Shown here piece by piece: positions 42,601-53,532 of a DNA stretch of 64,000 nt. The notes beneath the pieces were generated by a model. The model saw nothing but the letters and a program-made list of their open reading frames with translations. It had not been told where the DNA came from and searched no databases. A program made the translations under genes and the position numbers. The stretch lies in assembly GCA_030765045.1 (NCBI GenBank), contig CM060965.1:152190374-152254373 (forward strand), read 5' to 3'. Source of the stretch: Tenodera sinensis. Its lineage: Eukaryota > Arthropoda > Insecta > Mantodea > Mantidae. Numbering within the stretch: the stretch's first letter is position 1; each line of letters starts with the position of its first letter.

Positions 42601-43500
42601 TGTGATCACCCCCATTGTGTATCACATGTTTCCAGCAATTTGGAACCTGTTAGCACTGCCTAATCTCTGGATGTTGTAAGGGGAGCAGTCGGTTACCTGG
42701 AGAACCCTGTCAGCTGTGCGAAAGCAGGTCCCACAAAGTGGTTCCTTCAGTTTAGGGAAGAGATCATTGTCGCAGGGGCTTGGAGCTGGAGAATAAGTGG
42801 GGGGGGGGGGGGGCTGGTAAAACACTTTCCAGCCTGAACGGTTAAACAAATTAGTCATAGCCACTGCTATATGCACCCTTGCATTGTCATGCAGAATGAT
42901 GGGTGTGCTATTCAGGAAGTATAGTCATTTTCTTCTTTGAGCTGCTTGTAGATTATTTTGCAAAAGTGTATAGTAGTACATTATAGCAGTAGCAGTAATG
43001 GTACGTCTTTGGGGAATGGTATGCTTTACAATAATAGCATCCAAGTTGTAGGTAATGTTCAGCATAGCATTCACATTGGTTGTGATCTGACCAACTGTTA
43101 CTTTTCTGGGTGACGTCTTTCGTTTGATTGGTGTTTCAGCTGTGGTTCATAAGCTCTCACCCAGTTCTCATCAATAATAATGATCTGCGCTCCATATGGG
43201 TACAAGTGCGTCATATCACAGCCATTTTTTATTTTCAGTCAAATCATTTGGGACCCCACCTTGAGGCAGTTTTCTGCATTATCAGCCGCTTCAGGAATTT
43301 AAACACAGTCAAAGACGCTAGCCAGCATTGTTGGCCAATTCATGAATCGTGACTTCCGATCTGCCAGCACCGACACATTCATGTTCTGCACATCTTCTTC
43401 CATTACTGCAGGATGACCAGGATGAGGCATGTCTGTCACATTTTGATGTCCTTCTTTGAAGGTGTCCTTCTTAGCTATTGTGCGCTCAGGTATCCACATT
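42600..43500 (-). pseudogene. mariner transposase relic 1
   Basis: Minus-strand fragments in order: FKEGHQNVTDMPHPGHPAVM then EEDVQNMNVSVLADRKS (DNA-binding N-terminal part), DENWVRAYEPQLKHQSN (first catalytic Asp region), IILHDNARVHIAVAMTNLFN then RSGWKVF (second Asp), PSPCDNDLFPKLKEPL (third catalytic Asp, YSP..PCDxDLFPxLK motif) and a RLGSANRFQ-type end. Frameshifts separate them, and a G11/C11 tract at about 42801-42812 sits within the Pro-rich loop. An eroded mariner with GWEVL/PYSPDLSPCDYDLF-type motifs. No inverted repeats were identified. Confidence 0.8.
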
Positions 43501-45299
43501 CAATTTATTGTTGCAGCACATCTGCATGGAGGGGGTGGGGGTGGGGGGGGGTTTATTTGCTCTGAGGGAGGATGGGCATGTAACCTACCGTTGGTGTCAA
43601 TTATATTGCCTTTCTATCTTTTATGGCATTATTGTCACTATTAAAAAATCAACCCATGTAATTTTTAACCAATTTTTGCTTACAAATCCTTTGTATATGC
43701 CCAACTCAACAGTTTACTTGTTCTCAAAAATTAATAATGTTTGGGTTTATAATTAATTATCTGTGCATTTGTTTTAATTCTCCAGTTGACTCCTTAAGTT
43801 GGGCCAAAAATCCTCCTGATGTAAAATAAATGACTGTAGGAAGAATCGAAGAAGGAAAGAAAATCCCATGATGGTAATTATAACTACTAAAAACTATACC
43901 CCAGAACTACAGTCCTTACTAGGCCAAGAGCTGCTGCCGTACTGGAGGATGTACTGGAGTATGGGACGTGAATAATAAAGATTATGGTGATGGTGACGTA
44001 AAAATAAATCTGGAGTGCACTAATCATGTCCAAAAGAGGATGGAAAAATAACTGCAAAAAGCCTGACAACAGCTAGACAGCACTACATTTTCAGATGGTC
44101 TAACAATAAAGATTGCTTGATAGACAAAAGCATAAGTCAACTTACATAGTATTATGGTATGGCAACTAGACACAACTCAGATAATTTAGAAGGCAAGATG
44201 AGAGGTGTTTGGTTTACTTCTTCCATAAGGCATTAAAAATTACAAACAAGTTGCATAATTTTTGTTCAAATAAATGGTGCAAATACCTGAAAGTGGAAGA
44301 AAAAGGTACATTAGGGACAATTGCTAAAGAAGGAAAAACAAGAGGAGAAGTAAGGAAGTTGGCTACAAATAGGGTCTGATGGAAGCACTTTGTGAATGCC
44401 CTATGCTCCTCTTAAGGAGATACAGAAGATTGATTGAGTGACTGACTGACTGATTGATTGATTGATAAGCCTTATTCTCATCCCTTTAAGTTAAATGGTT
44501 CCTACTATCATAAAGCATTGTAAGTAAGTGTAGACTACAGTAGTTTTCCTAGTAGAATTGGGCAGCTAAGAACCTACCAGCATTAACTGCACGTTAGGTG
44601 TGTTGCATACCTATCAGGCGTTATATCGATTGCATTGTTTAGATTATGTCATGTTTTACTAAATTCCTCTAGAAATCAGAAGCATTCAACTTTGAACCTT
44701 TTTGAAACCGAGAGAAGGTATGTAAAGGGCCACTTAACCTATGGAACATTAGTGTCTTCAAAAATATTTGGAAGCTCCTCTAAGTATACTACAGTTCAGA
44801 TCAAAGACACTGATAGTGATCACAAGTAATGTTATTTTGAACTGAAAAATACAATTTTTATTTTTGTTACAATGACCAAAGTCATGATCACGGTTTTTGG
44901 TGTTATTATGTTTCAATTTCTCATTAAATTCCTTAATTCGTTGTATTTTGTATTATGTTTCTTTTCCTGCCAATACTACTGGTAGTCCCACCCACCATTT
45001 ACGGTCATTTATGTACTGTACCAAAACTACCAAACCATAATTTTGGTAGAGCACAACTCTAATCATTAATAATAAGACTCCCTATGCTTGTAACATTAAA
45101 TGAGAAACTCAAATTATTAAATTTTTTATTTCAAGATTTTTGAGAAAATATCCAATTTGAGTTCCCCAGGATCTAAACTAGAAAGAAATTGAAACCGTAT
45201 TAGAAAAACATGATATAAAATTGCGTACATCAGAAATCACACATTTTTATGTTGAAAAATTTTTCATTTTCTCATTTAATGGCTAATGATTTTTATTAA
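43501..45299. other. Mostly unassigned; possible RTE-like LINE end at 44090-44470
   Basis: Near 44290-44430 a broken frame reads RGEVRKLATNR...WKHFVNALCSS, like the C-terminus of RTE-type ORFs, and is followed by a TGAT/TGAC repeat tail (about 44431-44465). The rest has no recognisable coding sequence; a G-rich run lies at 43532-43550. Confidence 0.35.
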
Positions 45300-45840
45300 A
45301 ATAGCACATCATACCTGGACCTCAGATTTTTAGGAATAGGTTTTAAAAAATGGATATTTAGGTATTTAAAATCTCATTTTGGGTACATAAAATACCTTTC
45401 AGAAAATGTAGTTCTAGGTGCTTAAAGCCTCATTTTAGGTACATAAAATGGGTTGTAAGAATAGAGTTCTAGATGTTTCAAATCTCATTTTAGGTACCTA
45501 AAATAGGTTTTAAAGAATTGATTTTTTAAGTGCTTAAAATCCCATTTTAGGTACATAAAATAGGTTCTAAAGAATGCATTTTTAGATGTTTCAAATCCCA
45601 TATTAGGTATATGAAGTACCTTTCAAAGAATACATTTCTAGATGTTTCAAATCTCATTTTAGGTACATAAAATATATTTTAAAAAACAGATTTTTAAGTG
45701 CTTAAAATCCCATTTTAGTTACATAAAATAGCTTCTAAATAATGCATTTTTAAATGTTTCAAATCTTACTTTAGGTGCATAAAATAGTTTTAAAGAATGA
45801 TTTTTTAGGTGCTTAAAAACCCATTTTAGGTACATAAATT
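45300..45840. repeat. Minisatellite, about 57-bp unit, about nine copies
   Basis: CCCATTTTAGGTACATAAAA-type blocks recur near 45373, 45430, 45485, 45542, 45599, 45655, 45712, 45770 and 45825, spaced 55-58 bp. Each is followed by TAGGTTTTAAAGAATG...TTTTTAGGTGCTTAAAAT. Units are diverged by substitutions and short indels. Confidence 0.88.
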
Positions 45841-45865
45841 GAAATTCAGTTTTATTTATGGATCC

Positions 45866-46312
45866 TCTTTAACTGCTGTGGTTCTAGTACTTAATTTTGC
45901 TCAGAGGCCTCTTTATCAGGCTTGAGGTCATTTTATGTGTCATAAATCTGGTACCACTGGCTTTACTTCGCTTCTGAAGGAAGCCATTCCAAGGATTTTT
46001 ATACCCACAACCTCGGGTACCAGAGGCCAGGCGCGGATCTAGAAATATTCGATAGGGGGGGGGGGGGACCTGTTCCGCTCCACTACCACATTTTAATAAT
46101 TAAATTCATGCTAAAACATGACTAGCTAAATATTTAACTGAAGCAATGTTTAAAGGTAGTACATACCTTTACCAATTTTCATAGAAATCGGTTTGTCCAT
46201 TTTGCGTGATGAGGTAACACACATATAGCAATAAAGTAGGATATGACAGGGGGGCCCGGGCCCCCTGGCACCCCCTGGATCCGCGCCTGCCAGAGGCTAT
46301 CATTTTTAGGTA
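45866..46312. repeat. Interspersed repeat shared with 17148-17378, split by a MITE
   Basis: CTTTAACTGCTGTGGTTCTAG, ACTTAATTTTGCTCAGAGGC, GTGTCATAAATCTGGTACC and CCTCGGGTACCAGAGGC match 17148-17378 in order. The MITE at 46028-46289 interrupts it near its end, after which CCAGAGGCTATCATTTTTAG resumes. Confidence 0.6.
46028..46289. mobile_element. hAT-type MITE with perfect 8-bp target duplication
   Basis: Inverted ends CAGGCGCGGATCTAG / CTGGATCCGCGCCTG; 262 bp; flanked by CCAGAGGC at 46020-46027 and 46290-46297. An 8-bp duplication with CAGG ends indicates hAT. G12 and GGGGGGCCCGGGCCCCC tracts lie inside both ends. Non-coding. Confidence 0.92.
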
Positions 46313-46449
46313 TATAAAATGCATATAAGCGATATTCAATCTATATAATGTAACATATATAACATTAGAACATTGTAATACAGTTAAAAATAGACAGTAA
46401 ACACGTTTCACACATTTTTCCTTTCTTTCTGTTTCAGTTATTTTATACA

Positions 46450-47428
46450 TATCTTCTTTATATATATTCTGTCCGTGTTCGGTTCCTAAATGGCTGGACC
46501 GATTTTGATGAACTTTTGCGTGTGTGATAAAGGTGATTCGAGAATGGTTTAGATTCACAGTATGACCAGATCAAACATGTCTTTTTAATTAATTAATTAA
46601 TTAACTTATGTGTTGTTCACAGAGCATATTATGATCTTTGGATAGTTTAGGTTCACAATTGGATCCGTAAGGAGTGCTGCAATCGCGTTATAGAACTTCT
46701 GTTACTTGGTGTAAATAAAAATATACATTGTGCAAATTGTGCTAGAGCCTTTTTAGTACGTTTTCATATACAGTAATATAATCACGTAACTACAACAAAC
46801 ATAACAGTCTCGCTACAGCGCTTGCGCAATGGCGAATTCTAACCAAAGTGAGAAGCGCAATTCGCGGTATTTGCGTTGTTTTTCTTTTCTTTTACAACGA
46901 AATGTTGATATTGTATTAAACCATATAAAATAGCTTATAACGGATAGTGCATCGCTGGAAATATATAACGAGGTGTAAATAAAGAAAAGAGGATATTTGT
47001 ATTGTCATTTCGAATATAGCACCCATTCATTTCGGCATGCCATCGCAGCAGAAATCATTAAGAGCGATGTTCAGCGCCAAAAACAGTTTGATAGGACATC
47101 TTTGGCTACTTTTGTTGCTAATAATGAGCAAATGCTCACTCCTGAAGAAAAAAAATATATATGTGATCAAATTAATTTTGTCAACTGCAGCACAACAAGG
47201 CGATTTTCTTTTTATCAGACCATGTGGCACTGGCAAAACATTCATCATCTCACTGATACTTGCACGCATTAGATCACATAATCATATTCGGTTGGCAGTT
47301 GCTTCATCAGGCATTGCAGCGATCTTGCTTGATCGTGGACGGACTGCGCATTCAGGACTCAAATTGCCATTGAGCATTCATACAAATTCAGACGCAATGT
47401 GTAACATTAAGAAGCAGTCAGTAGTGTC
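46450..47428 (+). pseudogene. Helitron relic: possible 5' end and PIF1-like helicase fragment
   Basis: TCTTTATATATATTCTGTCC at about 46452 and CTGGACCGATTTTGATGAA shortly after resemble Helitron 5' ends. From about 47090, broken frames read FVANNEQMLTPEEKKYICDQ, then, after a frameshift near 47190, QQGDFLFIRPCGTGKTFIIS, LILARIRSHNHIRLAVASSG, IAAILLDRGRTAHSGLKLPL. This is the Walker A start of a PIF1-type helicase as found in Helitron Rep-Hel proteins (GPGGTGKTF is normal; here RPCGTGKTF). The frame is cut off by the ATT microsatellite. The Rep domain is not found. Confidence 0.75.
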
Positions 47429-47511
<83 letters not shown>

Positions 47512-47575
47512 TTCTGTTTTACTTTAGATATGGGCTTCGGTGATAGCTTTGGGGGCCCACCATATTCGCCACTGG
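47429..47575. repeat. (TTA)n microsatellite inside a small repeat
   Basis: About 27 TTA units (47429-47509) are followed by TTTCTGTTTTACTTTAGATA then TGGGCTTCGGTGATAGCTTT, ending CGCCACTGG. This second part recurs inverted at 50831-50925 (CCAGTGGCGTATATTGTGGG...). The pair looks like an interspersed element with a TTA-rich internal part and CCAGTGGCG at one end. Confidence 0.75.
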
Positions 47576-48129
47576 TTCAAATACATAACTTAAGGCGCCA
47601 CATTCACCCAGTTTGTCCATATCGCTTGTATCCGCATAAAAAGGAACATGTTGTTTAGACCATCTGGTCTTGTGCGTTGCGTTTCTTCAAAAGCATGGCT
47701 TCAATTAGATCAATAACTGCGTGATGTTTTTACGTGTGTATCTGCAGATAAATGCGTGCGTGTGGGCGATAACGCGATTCCATGCCAATTGATGTTCGCT
47801 AAAAGATCAGACCTCAGGGTAATCGCGAGAGTTGATCGAGTTTACTGATATAGACCAGTGGTTCCCAAGCTGCATTCCGCTTCATGAATGTGAAAGAAAT
47901 AATAAATTGAAAAGTAAGACACGAAAAGTAGAGTAAAAATAAGAAAAGTACAAATTTCATTGTGAGCTAAAGCTTGACAAGCTGAATTCCGTGCCTCCGA
48001 TAAGGGGCAGCTCGGTCATTTATCCCCGCCTTGCCAGTCTGGTAAAAGATTGGGCAGATAAAACTGGTCCCACCTAATGATATATTATTTAGAAACAATT
48101 GTGTAGACTGTTCTTTCTTCAGCGTATTT
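47576..48129. other. No gene recognised
   Basis: It could include more decayed Helitron sequence, but no motif is readable. Confidence 0.35.
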
Positions 48130-48425
48130 AGTTTCATTTTTTAATCTTTTTTAATCCATTTATCCTCCGCCTTTAACTCCAGAGGACACGTCGGCTGCTT
48201 CTCTTGTGGAACATATTGCCTATCGGCAATAGTGTTAACTCGTTTAACATTGGCTTGTGGGTCTTTAAGGTTTTTATACCTTAAATTCACACTCTCATTC
48301 ATTATTCCAGACTCTGGGGAGGATAAGCAATAATCTTGGTTACAGAAAAATTTCCACTCCCAGCCGGGAATCGAACCCGGGACTGCTCGGCAAGCGCTCT
48401 ACCGACTGAGCTACAGGGCGAGCCA
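48130..48425 (-). mobile_element. tRNA-derived SINE, family C
   Basis: On the minus strand from about 48425: GCTCGCCCTGTAGCTCAGTC (A box TAGCTCAGTCGG), GGTAGAGCGCTTGCCGAGCA, B box GGTTCGATTCC, then GGCTGGGAGTGGAAATTTTTC and an unrelated body of about 200 bp. The tRNA head is unusually well preserved, but acceptor-stem pairing is not complete and the sequence continues as a SINE body, so it is not annotated as a functional tRNA gene. Only one copy in the window. Confidence 0.65.
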
Positions 48426-48559
48426 TTTCTTTGTTATTGCTTCTTACAAATGATTGACAATGATTTATAAACTGTTGTGTTTGCTTCTGTAAAGAGTTGT
48501 TTTGTGCAACAAGGAAGCATGACTATTCAATAGCAGAGTCTATTCGTTGTAGAGACGTA

Positions 48560-48817
48560 CAGAGGTATTTTTAGACGTGGCGAATGGAGGAAATTTGCGC
48601 AGTTGTTTATGGTCGAGTTCACTTTTGTATTTATTTGACGATAATATCTTAATATCTCTTCGACTTCCGTGCAGTCAACATCGCGGGAATACATGTTCAC
48701 TTGCATTATCAGTAGTTTCTTATTTATGAAGTCGAGACGTCACCCTTCCCCATCAATTTGCATTACGCCACTCGCGCAGATCCTAGTAAGGTCATTCGCC
48801 ACGTCTAAAAATATCTG
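48560..48817. mobile_element. MITE with TA target sites, copy 2
   Basis: Inverted ends CAGAGGTATTTTTAGACGTG / CACGTCTAAAAATATCTG; 258 bp, TA on both sides (48558-48559, 48818-48819). Shares ends and inner motifs with 27800-28044. Confidence 0.88.
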
Positions 48818-48819
48818 TA

Positions 48820-49386
48820 CATACAGACCAGCTCTGTCAAGGAATCACAATAGATTCAAAGACAAATATTCGGTTACCCCAGTACGCACGCCCCGATTTC
48901 AGTTAGCTAGTGCTCTGGCCAGTTAATTTAAATTTTAAACCTTCATCCTCCGAAACATTATACAATTTTACAAATTTAAACTTATTTTTATAGTTTTAAA
49001 CTAGCACTTATGCAACTAAATATTAAGGTTTTTTAAAGACACAGACTGCTTGCCTTTTTCTTATTTAATGCACGGCTGTAGGGACAAAATTTTGCTTTGG
49101 TTATATGCAAAGGTTTTCAAAATCTAGGATATAAAAGTTCTATATTTTAATTTATTTTAAACGATTAACATCCTTCAAAATAGAACAAATGTTGCAGGTA
49201 CCAACAATGTATACAACTAATAGGTAATACTCGTATGAAGTTCGAAACTGATACGTGTGAGAGCATGTGCACCGTCCCAGAAGTACCCGACCTGAACTAT
49301 AGACAGCGGTAGAAAGTACCAACCTTATAAAGCTTAAGTTTGACGTTTGACGATGTTCCTTTTTTTGTTTGGCACCCATCAATAGT
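48820..49386. other. No gene recognised
   Basis: AT-rich; it may include the 5' end of the mariner element at 49.66-50.75 kb, whose left inverted repeat I could not find. Confidence 0.35.
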
Positions 49387-49394
49387 GAATGCTC

Positions 49395-49636
49395 CATGGG
49401 CGTCGGCAGACTTTTTCCAGGGAGGGGCCGCATGTAAACAAAATTAATTCATCATTTTGTGAAAAATTATTGTACTTGTTGCAAATAACGGTATTAATGT
49501 GTGCTAAATAAAAATTGTTCTTTACAGTAAAATTAAAATGATAGTCTAATAGTAACTGATTGCACATTAAGTTCATTAATTTCCACTGTGGGAGGGGGGA
49601 CACAGCCCCCTCCCCCCTCCCTTCGCGACGCCCATG
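49395..49636. mobile_element. hAT-type MITE, 242 bp, 8-bp target duplication
   Basis: Inverted ends CATGGGCGTCG / CGACGCCCATG flanked by GAATGCTC (49387-49394) and GAATACTC (49637-49644), 7 of 8 identical. G/C-rich runs (GGGAGGGG, CCCCTCCC) lie inside the right end. It is inserted just upstream of the mariner ORF start at 49662. Confidence 0.7.
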
Positions 49637-49661
49637 GAATACTCTCAACGAATTTGTAAAC

Positions 49662-50220
49662 ATGGATAAAACTGGTCGTCATTATGCGATGCAATACTTT
49701 CATTTAAAATGTCTTAGTCCAACTATTATTAAAGTTGAGCTAGATCCTAGTGTGGGGGAATGTACTCCTTCGTTTGCCAAAATAAAATATGCTATACGAG
49801 CTGACAAGACGAACATCGCAGTGGTTGACCATATGATGTGACTACGGCAGACATTGTAAAGAAAATCCATTGTATTGGATGACCGTCGACTGAAAGTGCG
49901 CGAGGCTAGCAGACATTTCAAAAAGTGCTGTACATCGTATACTGACTAAAAATTTGTATATGAGAAAACTGCGCAAGATAGGTGCCGCCTTTGCTCACAG
50001 TGAAACAAAACCAGCGTAGTGAGGGTGTTTCAGCCGATAGTTTGGTGATGTTTCGCCGCAATGAAGCTGAGCTTTTGCGTTGTTTCAAAACCATGGATGA
50101 AACATGTGTCCATCACTTGAGACCTAAGACGAAGAACTAGTCAAAACAGTGAATTGAAAGGGGAGAATAAGCTCCAAAGAAGGTGAAGACAGTTCCATCT
50201 GCAGGAAAGGTCATGGCGTC

Positions 50221-50267
<47 letters not shown>

Positions 50268-50745
50268 GGAGGGGGTGATGCACGTAGGTAATTTTCATTG
50301 ATCTCCAAAACGGAAAAGCAATCACTGGCGAGTATTATGCAAGCTAGTTGGAATATTTGAGTGATGAAATCAAGCAAAAACGACATTTAGCGAAAAAAGT
50401 TTTGTTTCATCAAGACAAAGCACCAGTTCACACATCCATTATCGCCAAGGCCAAAATCAATGGGTTAAAGTCAAATTGCTTCCTCATGCACCCTATTCAT
50501 CAAATTTACCCCATCTGATTACTTTCTGTTTTCAAACTTGAAGAAACCGCTTGATGGTAAAAGATTTGTCATCAATGAAGAGGTTGAGTCTTGCAGTTGA
50601 TGGTTATCTTGCAGAGTTTGACGGTTCTCGCTATGAACAGGGTGTCGAAGCTATTGAGCATGACTGGGAAAAGTGTATTGGGCTGATGTGGAGATTGTCC
50701 GTGTGGGTCCCTATACTACTCATCCGATTGCTATGAAACTTTGGT
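49662..50745 (+). pseudogene. mariner transposase relic 2
   Basis: Broken frames in order: MDKTGRHYAMQYFHLKCLSP then TIIKVELDPSVGECTPSFAK (N-terminal helix-turn-helix), LDDRRLKVREASRHF, FAAMKLSFC..., MDETCVHHLRP (first Asp, DETW normal), KTVPSAGKVMAS then VF, IFIDLQNGKAITGEYYASLL, KVLFHQDKAPVHTSIIA (second Asp), PYSSNLPHLI (third Asp motif lost), SNLKKPLDGKRF, VEAIEHDWEKCI. Order and spacing match a complete mariner of about 345 aa, with many frameshifts. A poly-T tract interrupts it at 50224-50266 inside the VMASVF block. Confidence 0.88.
50224..50266. repeat. Poly-T tract (43 nt) inside the mariner relic
   Basis: A run of 43 T followed by GGGAGGGGG falls exactly where mariner codes VFW. 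It could be the A-tail of an antisense retroposed piece, or in situ expansion; no other SINE sequence is evident. Confidence 0.7.
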
Positions 50746-51996
50746 AAATTGTGCACATTCTGAGTTTTTGAGTTGGTGAAACCATTTTACAATAAGTAGA
50801 ACGCGAATATTCTCAACAAATTAGTGTGTACACCAGTGGCGTATATTGTGGGCTATCAAAGCGATCACCGAAGTCCATATCTAAAGTAAAATAGAAATTA
50901 ATAAGTGATATTAATAATAATTGTAATGCTAGTCAGTTTCCCTCATGAAGAATTAGCGCATAGGATGGAATATGCTTCGTTCTCTACTATTCAACAGAGT
51001 GGGTAGGGCTTCGGATGCTTGCTGCCGCAGCCTTCACTACAATACGGAAAGAAAGAGAGAGAGAGAGACGAGGTAACAATGCAGGAATAAGCACACCAAG
51101 ACTTCGGAATCACGTGTCGCTATACTCATACGAGCGCCTCCGAAATGTGTTGCATGAACACGACTGGCTGCTTAGCAAGTAGAGTTTAAAGCAAGAAAGA
51201 ATGTGTGCTTAATTGTACGATTGTTACGATCCTTAACAGCTGTATTAGTATTATTTATTTCGTAGTGTGCCAAGACAGTGCTAGTGCTATGCTTCGAAAT
51301 GGATGAACAAAATGTAGTAAATCAATTAGTAAAACGACCATATTCGCGGTTCAACTACTATAGGATGAATTAGTGATAGTAAAACAGGGAAGGCCTACTG
51401 CAGCACTTCCGCACTTGCAGTGTGAGCAGAAGCAAAAGAAATAAAACTACTTACAAAAGGTATTTTAATATAAATGATTATGATAAATAATGTGGCTGAT
51501 TTTTTCATGCGAATTAAATAAATTTTATTGCTAGCCAAGCAGGTTATTTACAACCGAGAAAACGCCCTGGAATACGAGTTTCTCAAATTTAGCGTATTTA
51601 ATTCCAGTTTAGGATAAACATAAGAGACAAACAACGCGCATAAAATCTTTTGCAGCTTTAAAAGCTTTCAGCACTCAACGTACAGACCATTCCTTTAACT
51701 ATCAGGGGGGAAATTGTTGACCGCTTGCATAATGAAAATATTAAAGAAAATAGAAATGTATTGAATAGATTGATTGATGCAATTCTTATAGTTCCCCAAT
51801 TTGTGAATTTTATTAAGGAAACCAGACAATTCTTTGTTTCTCTTAATGGTTTACCCGCTTTTTTCCTTACATTGTACTTCGTGTACATTTCAAATTCCAA
51901 GTTGTATACCTGAAGGTGACAATTTATTACCTTTCCATGCAGTGTAGTACAAATTATAATCAGGGAGCGGGCTTTTAGTAAGGAAACATAGGAAAG

Positions 51997-52002
<6 letters not shown>
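50746..52002. other. No gene recognised; includes 50831-50925 repeat copy
   Basis: 50831-50925 is the inverted copy of the repeat at 47500-47575. A short GA run lies near 51050-51068. Remaining DNA has no recognised feature. Confidence 0.45.

Positions 52003-52056
<54 letters not shown>
52003..52056. repeat. (TA)n microsatellite
   Basis: About 27 uninterrupted TA units. The flanks (GCATGGAGTATAGAGCCGG to the right) show no repeat element I recognise. Confidence 0.95.
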
Positions 52057-52057
<1 letters not shown>

Positions 52058-52898
52058 CATGGAGTATAGAGCCGGCAGGCAGCGTTAGGTTGCACTGCGC
52101 TCGACTCTGCTTGTTTGCAAAAGCACTGAAGGTCGCCGGCGCTTCCACTTCCTGTTGTAGATGCACGGTTAACTTGGTAGATTTCTTACTAAAACCGCGC
52201 TCTCTGAGTATAATGCATACTATTCATACTACATCTTATCTGTATTTCATATCAAGTAAGATAATGCTAATAAAAACCGTGTATATTTAAGCTAAATAAA
52301 GTTAAACATGGGAATGAAGGAAAAGTGAAGTTAACAAAATAAATACGGGCATATAAGCATAAAAATATAGCGCGTAAGCCTACGAGGGCCCGCGCGACCA
52401 GCGGTGTTCTATTAGGCGCGCGCCTAACGGAAGGTTAATCGACAACCCCGTATTGTCATACATTTCGCAAGCATCCCTGCCGGCGGAGAAAGCCGAACAG
52501 ATGGAGTCACGTGACTTGATAGGCCTAGTGATAGCCCGTCACATACACTGTTTATCCGATTCAGGACCTCCTTCCGATTGCGTTTAGTACAACCATTTTA
52601 CACTAGTTGGCGCTTGAGCCGTTTCAGTAAATAAGTTTATTCTGTTTACTAAAAGACAAAAGATGAAAGAAGACGACGTGCCTAATCAAAATATGACAGT
52701 TTGTTCCGTTTCGAATCTACAATTTACGAGAACGATCAGTCGACTACAGCTGAACTCATTTCAGCACTAGACATTGTAGTTTCTAAAGCGCGTCTCACCC
52801 TTAAAAGACAGTACACGTTAAATGGGGCGCAGTGTTGCAACATGTACTAGTTGCGAATCTCTCTCCGCGAGCGACTCGAGGTGGCCTGAGTCCTGTAC
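52057..52898. other. No gene recognised
   Basis: Locally GC-richer around 52380-52560, with no coding signature. Confidence 0.35.
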
Positions 52899-53532
52899 TT
52901 AGTCCTTCAATTGCTGCTTGACGAGACTGGCACTTTTAACTTTGGTATCCCTCCACGTCTTTGTTACTGTATGACCTAAATTTACAAATGACTCGTCTGT
53001 ATAAACAACTGACTTCCCCTGGTCCCTAAACCTTGTTACGTCTTTTAGATATTTATGTCGCCATCTGATGATATCGATATCGTCCCTTTCTATTAATATG
53101 CACTTGTTACCCTTTCTCTCATATTCGAACCCCAAATCAGAGTGGCCCTTGAGAAATTTGGTAGGGTCTCATCACTGTTGAACTGTGACAAAATTATATT
53201 CAGCGTGGGTGGAATATTTGCAAACAGTAAAGAATGAACAATTCACCGCACTCCACCTTGCACTATTCAATCATATTGCGTTAACCTAGTGTTTTGTGTA
53301 GTCCCGCCCTTTTTGCTTTCTTTTTCGATGGCGTTCTTAGAGGTCCTTTCATTACTTCCTTTTTAATCATACACACTACTGCTTCTGAACACACGATAGC
53401 CTTAGCTGTTTCTTTTACCGCCTTACTTACACGCATTTTACTTAAAAAATAATCTAACACATTCATAATTATTTGGCTTTCCTTACTTCTTAATTTACCA
53501 ACATATCGTCTCTTCCTAGCTTCCCCCTCCAT
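52899..53532 (-). pseudogene. Tc1/IS630-like transposase relic
   Basis: On the minus strand an N-terminal fragment (53532-53281; KRRYVGKLRSKESQIIMNVL, then KAVKETAKAIVCSEAVVCMI) precedes a core fragment (53135-52899; MGFEYERKGNKCILIERDDI, IIRWRHKYLKDVTRFRDQGK then SVVYTDESFVNLGHTVTKTW). The sequence VVYxDExxxNxGHTxxKxW with the DE motif matches a widespread arthropod Tc1-like DDE family, where the first catalytic Asp lies in YLDET. The second and third catalytic residues are missing, as is the region between 53135 and 53281. Dead fragment. Confidence 0.68.

Noticed and set aside
48355..48425. Functional tRNA gene
   Set aside because: A and B boxes are good, but acceptor-stem pairing is incomplete and the sequence continues into a SINE body.
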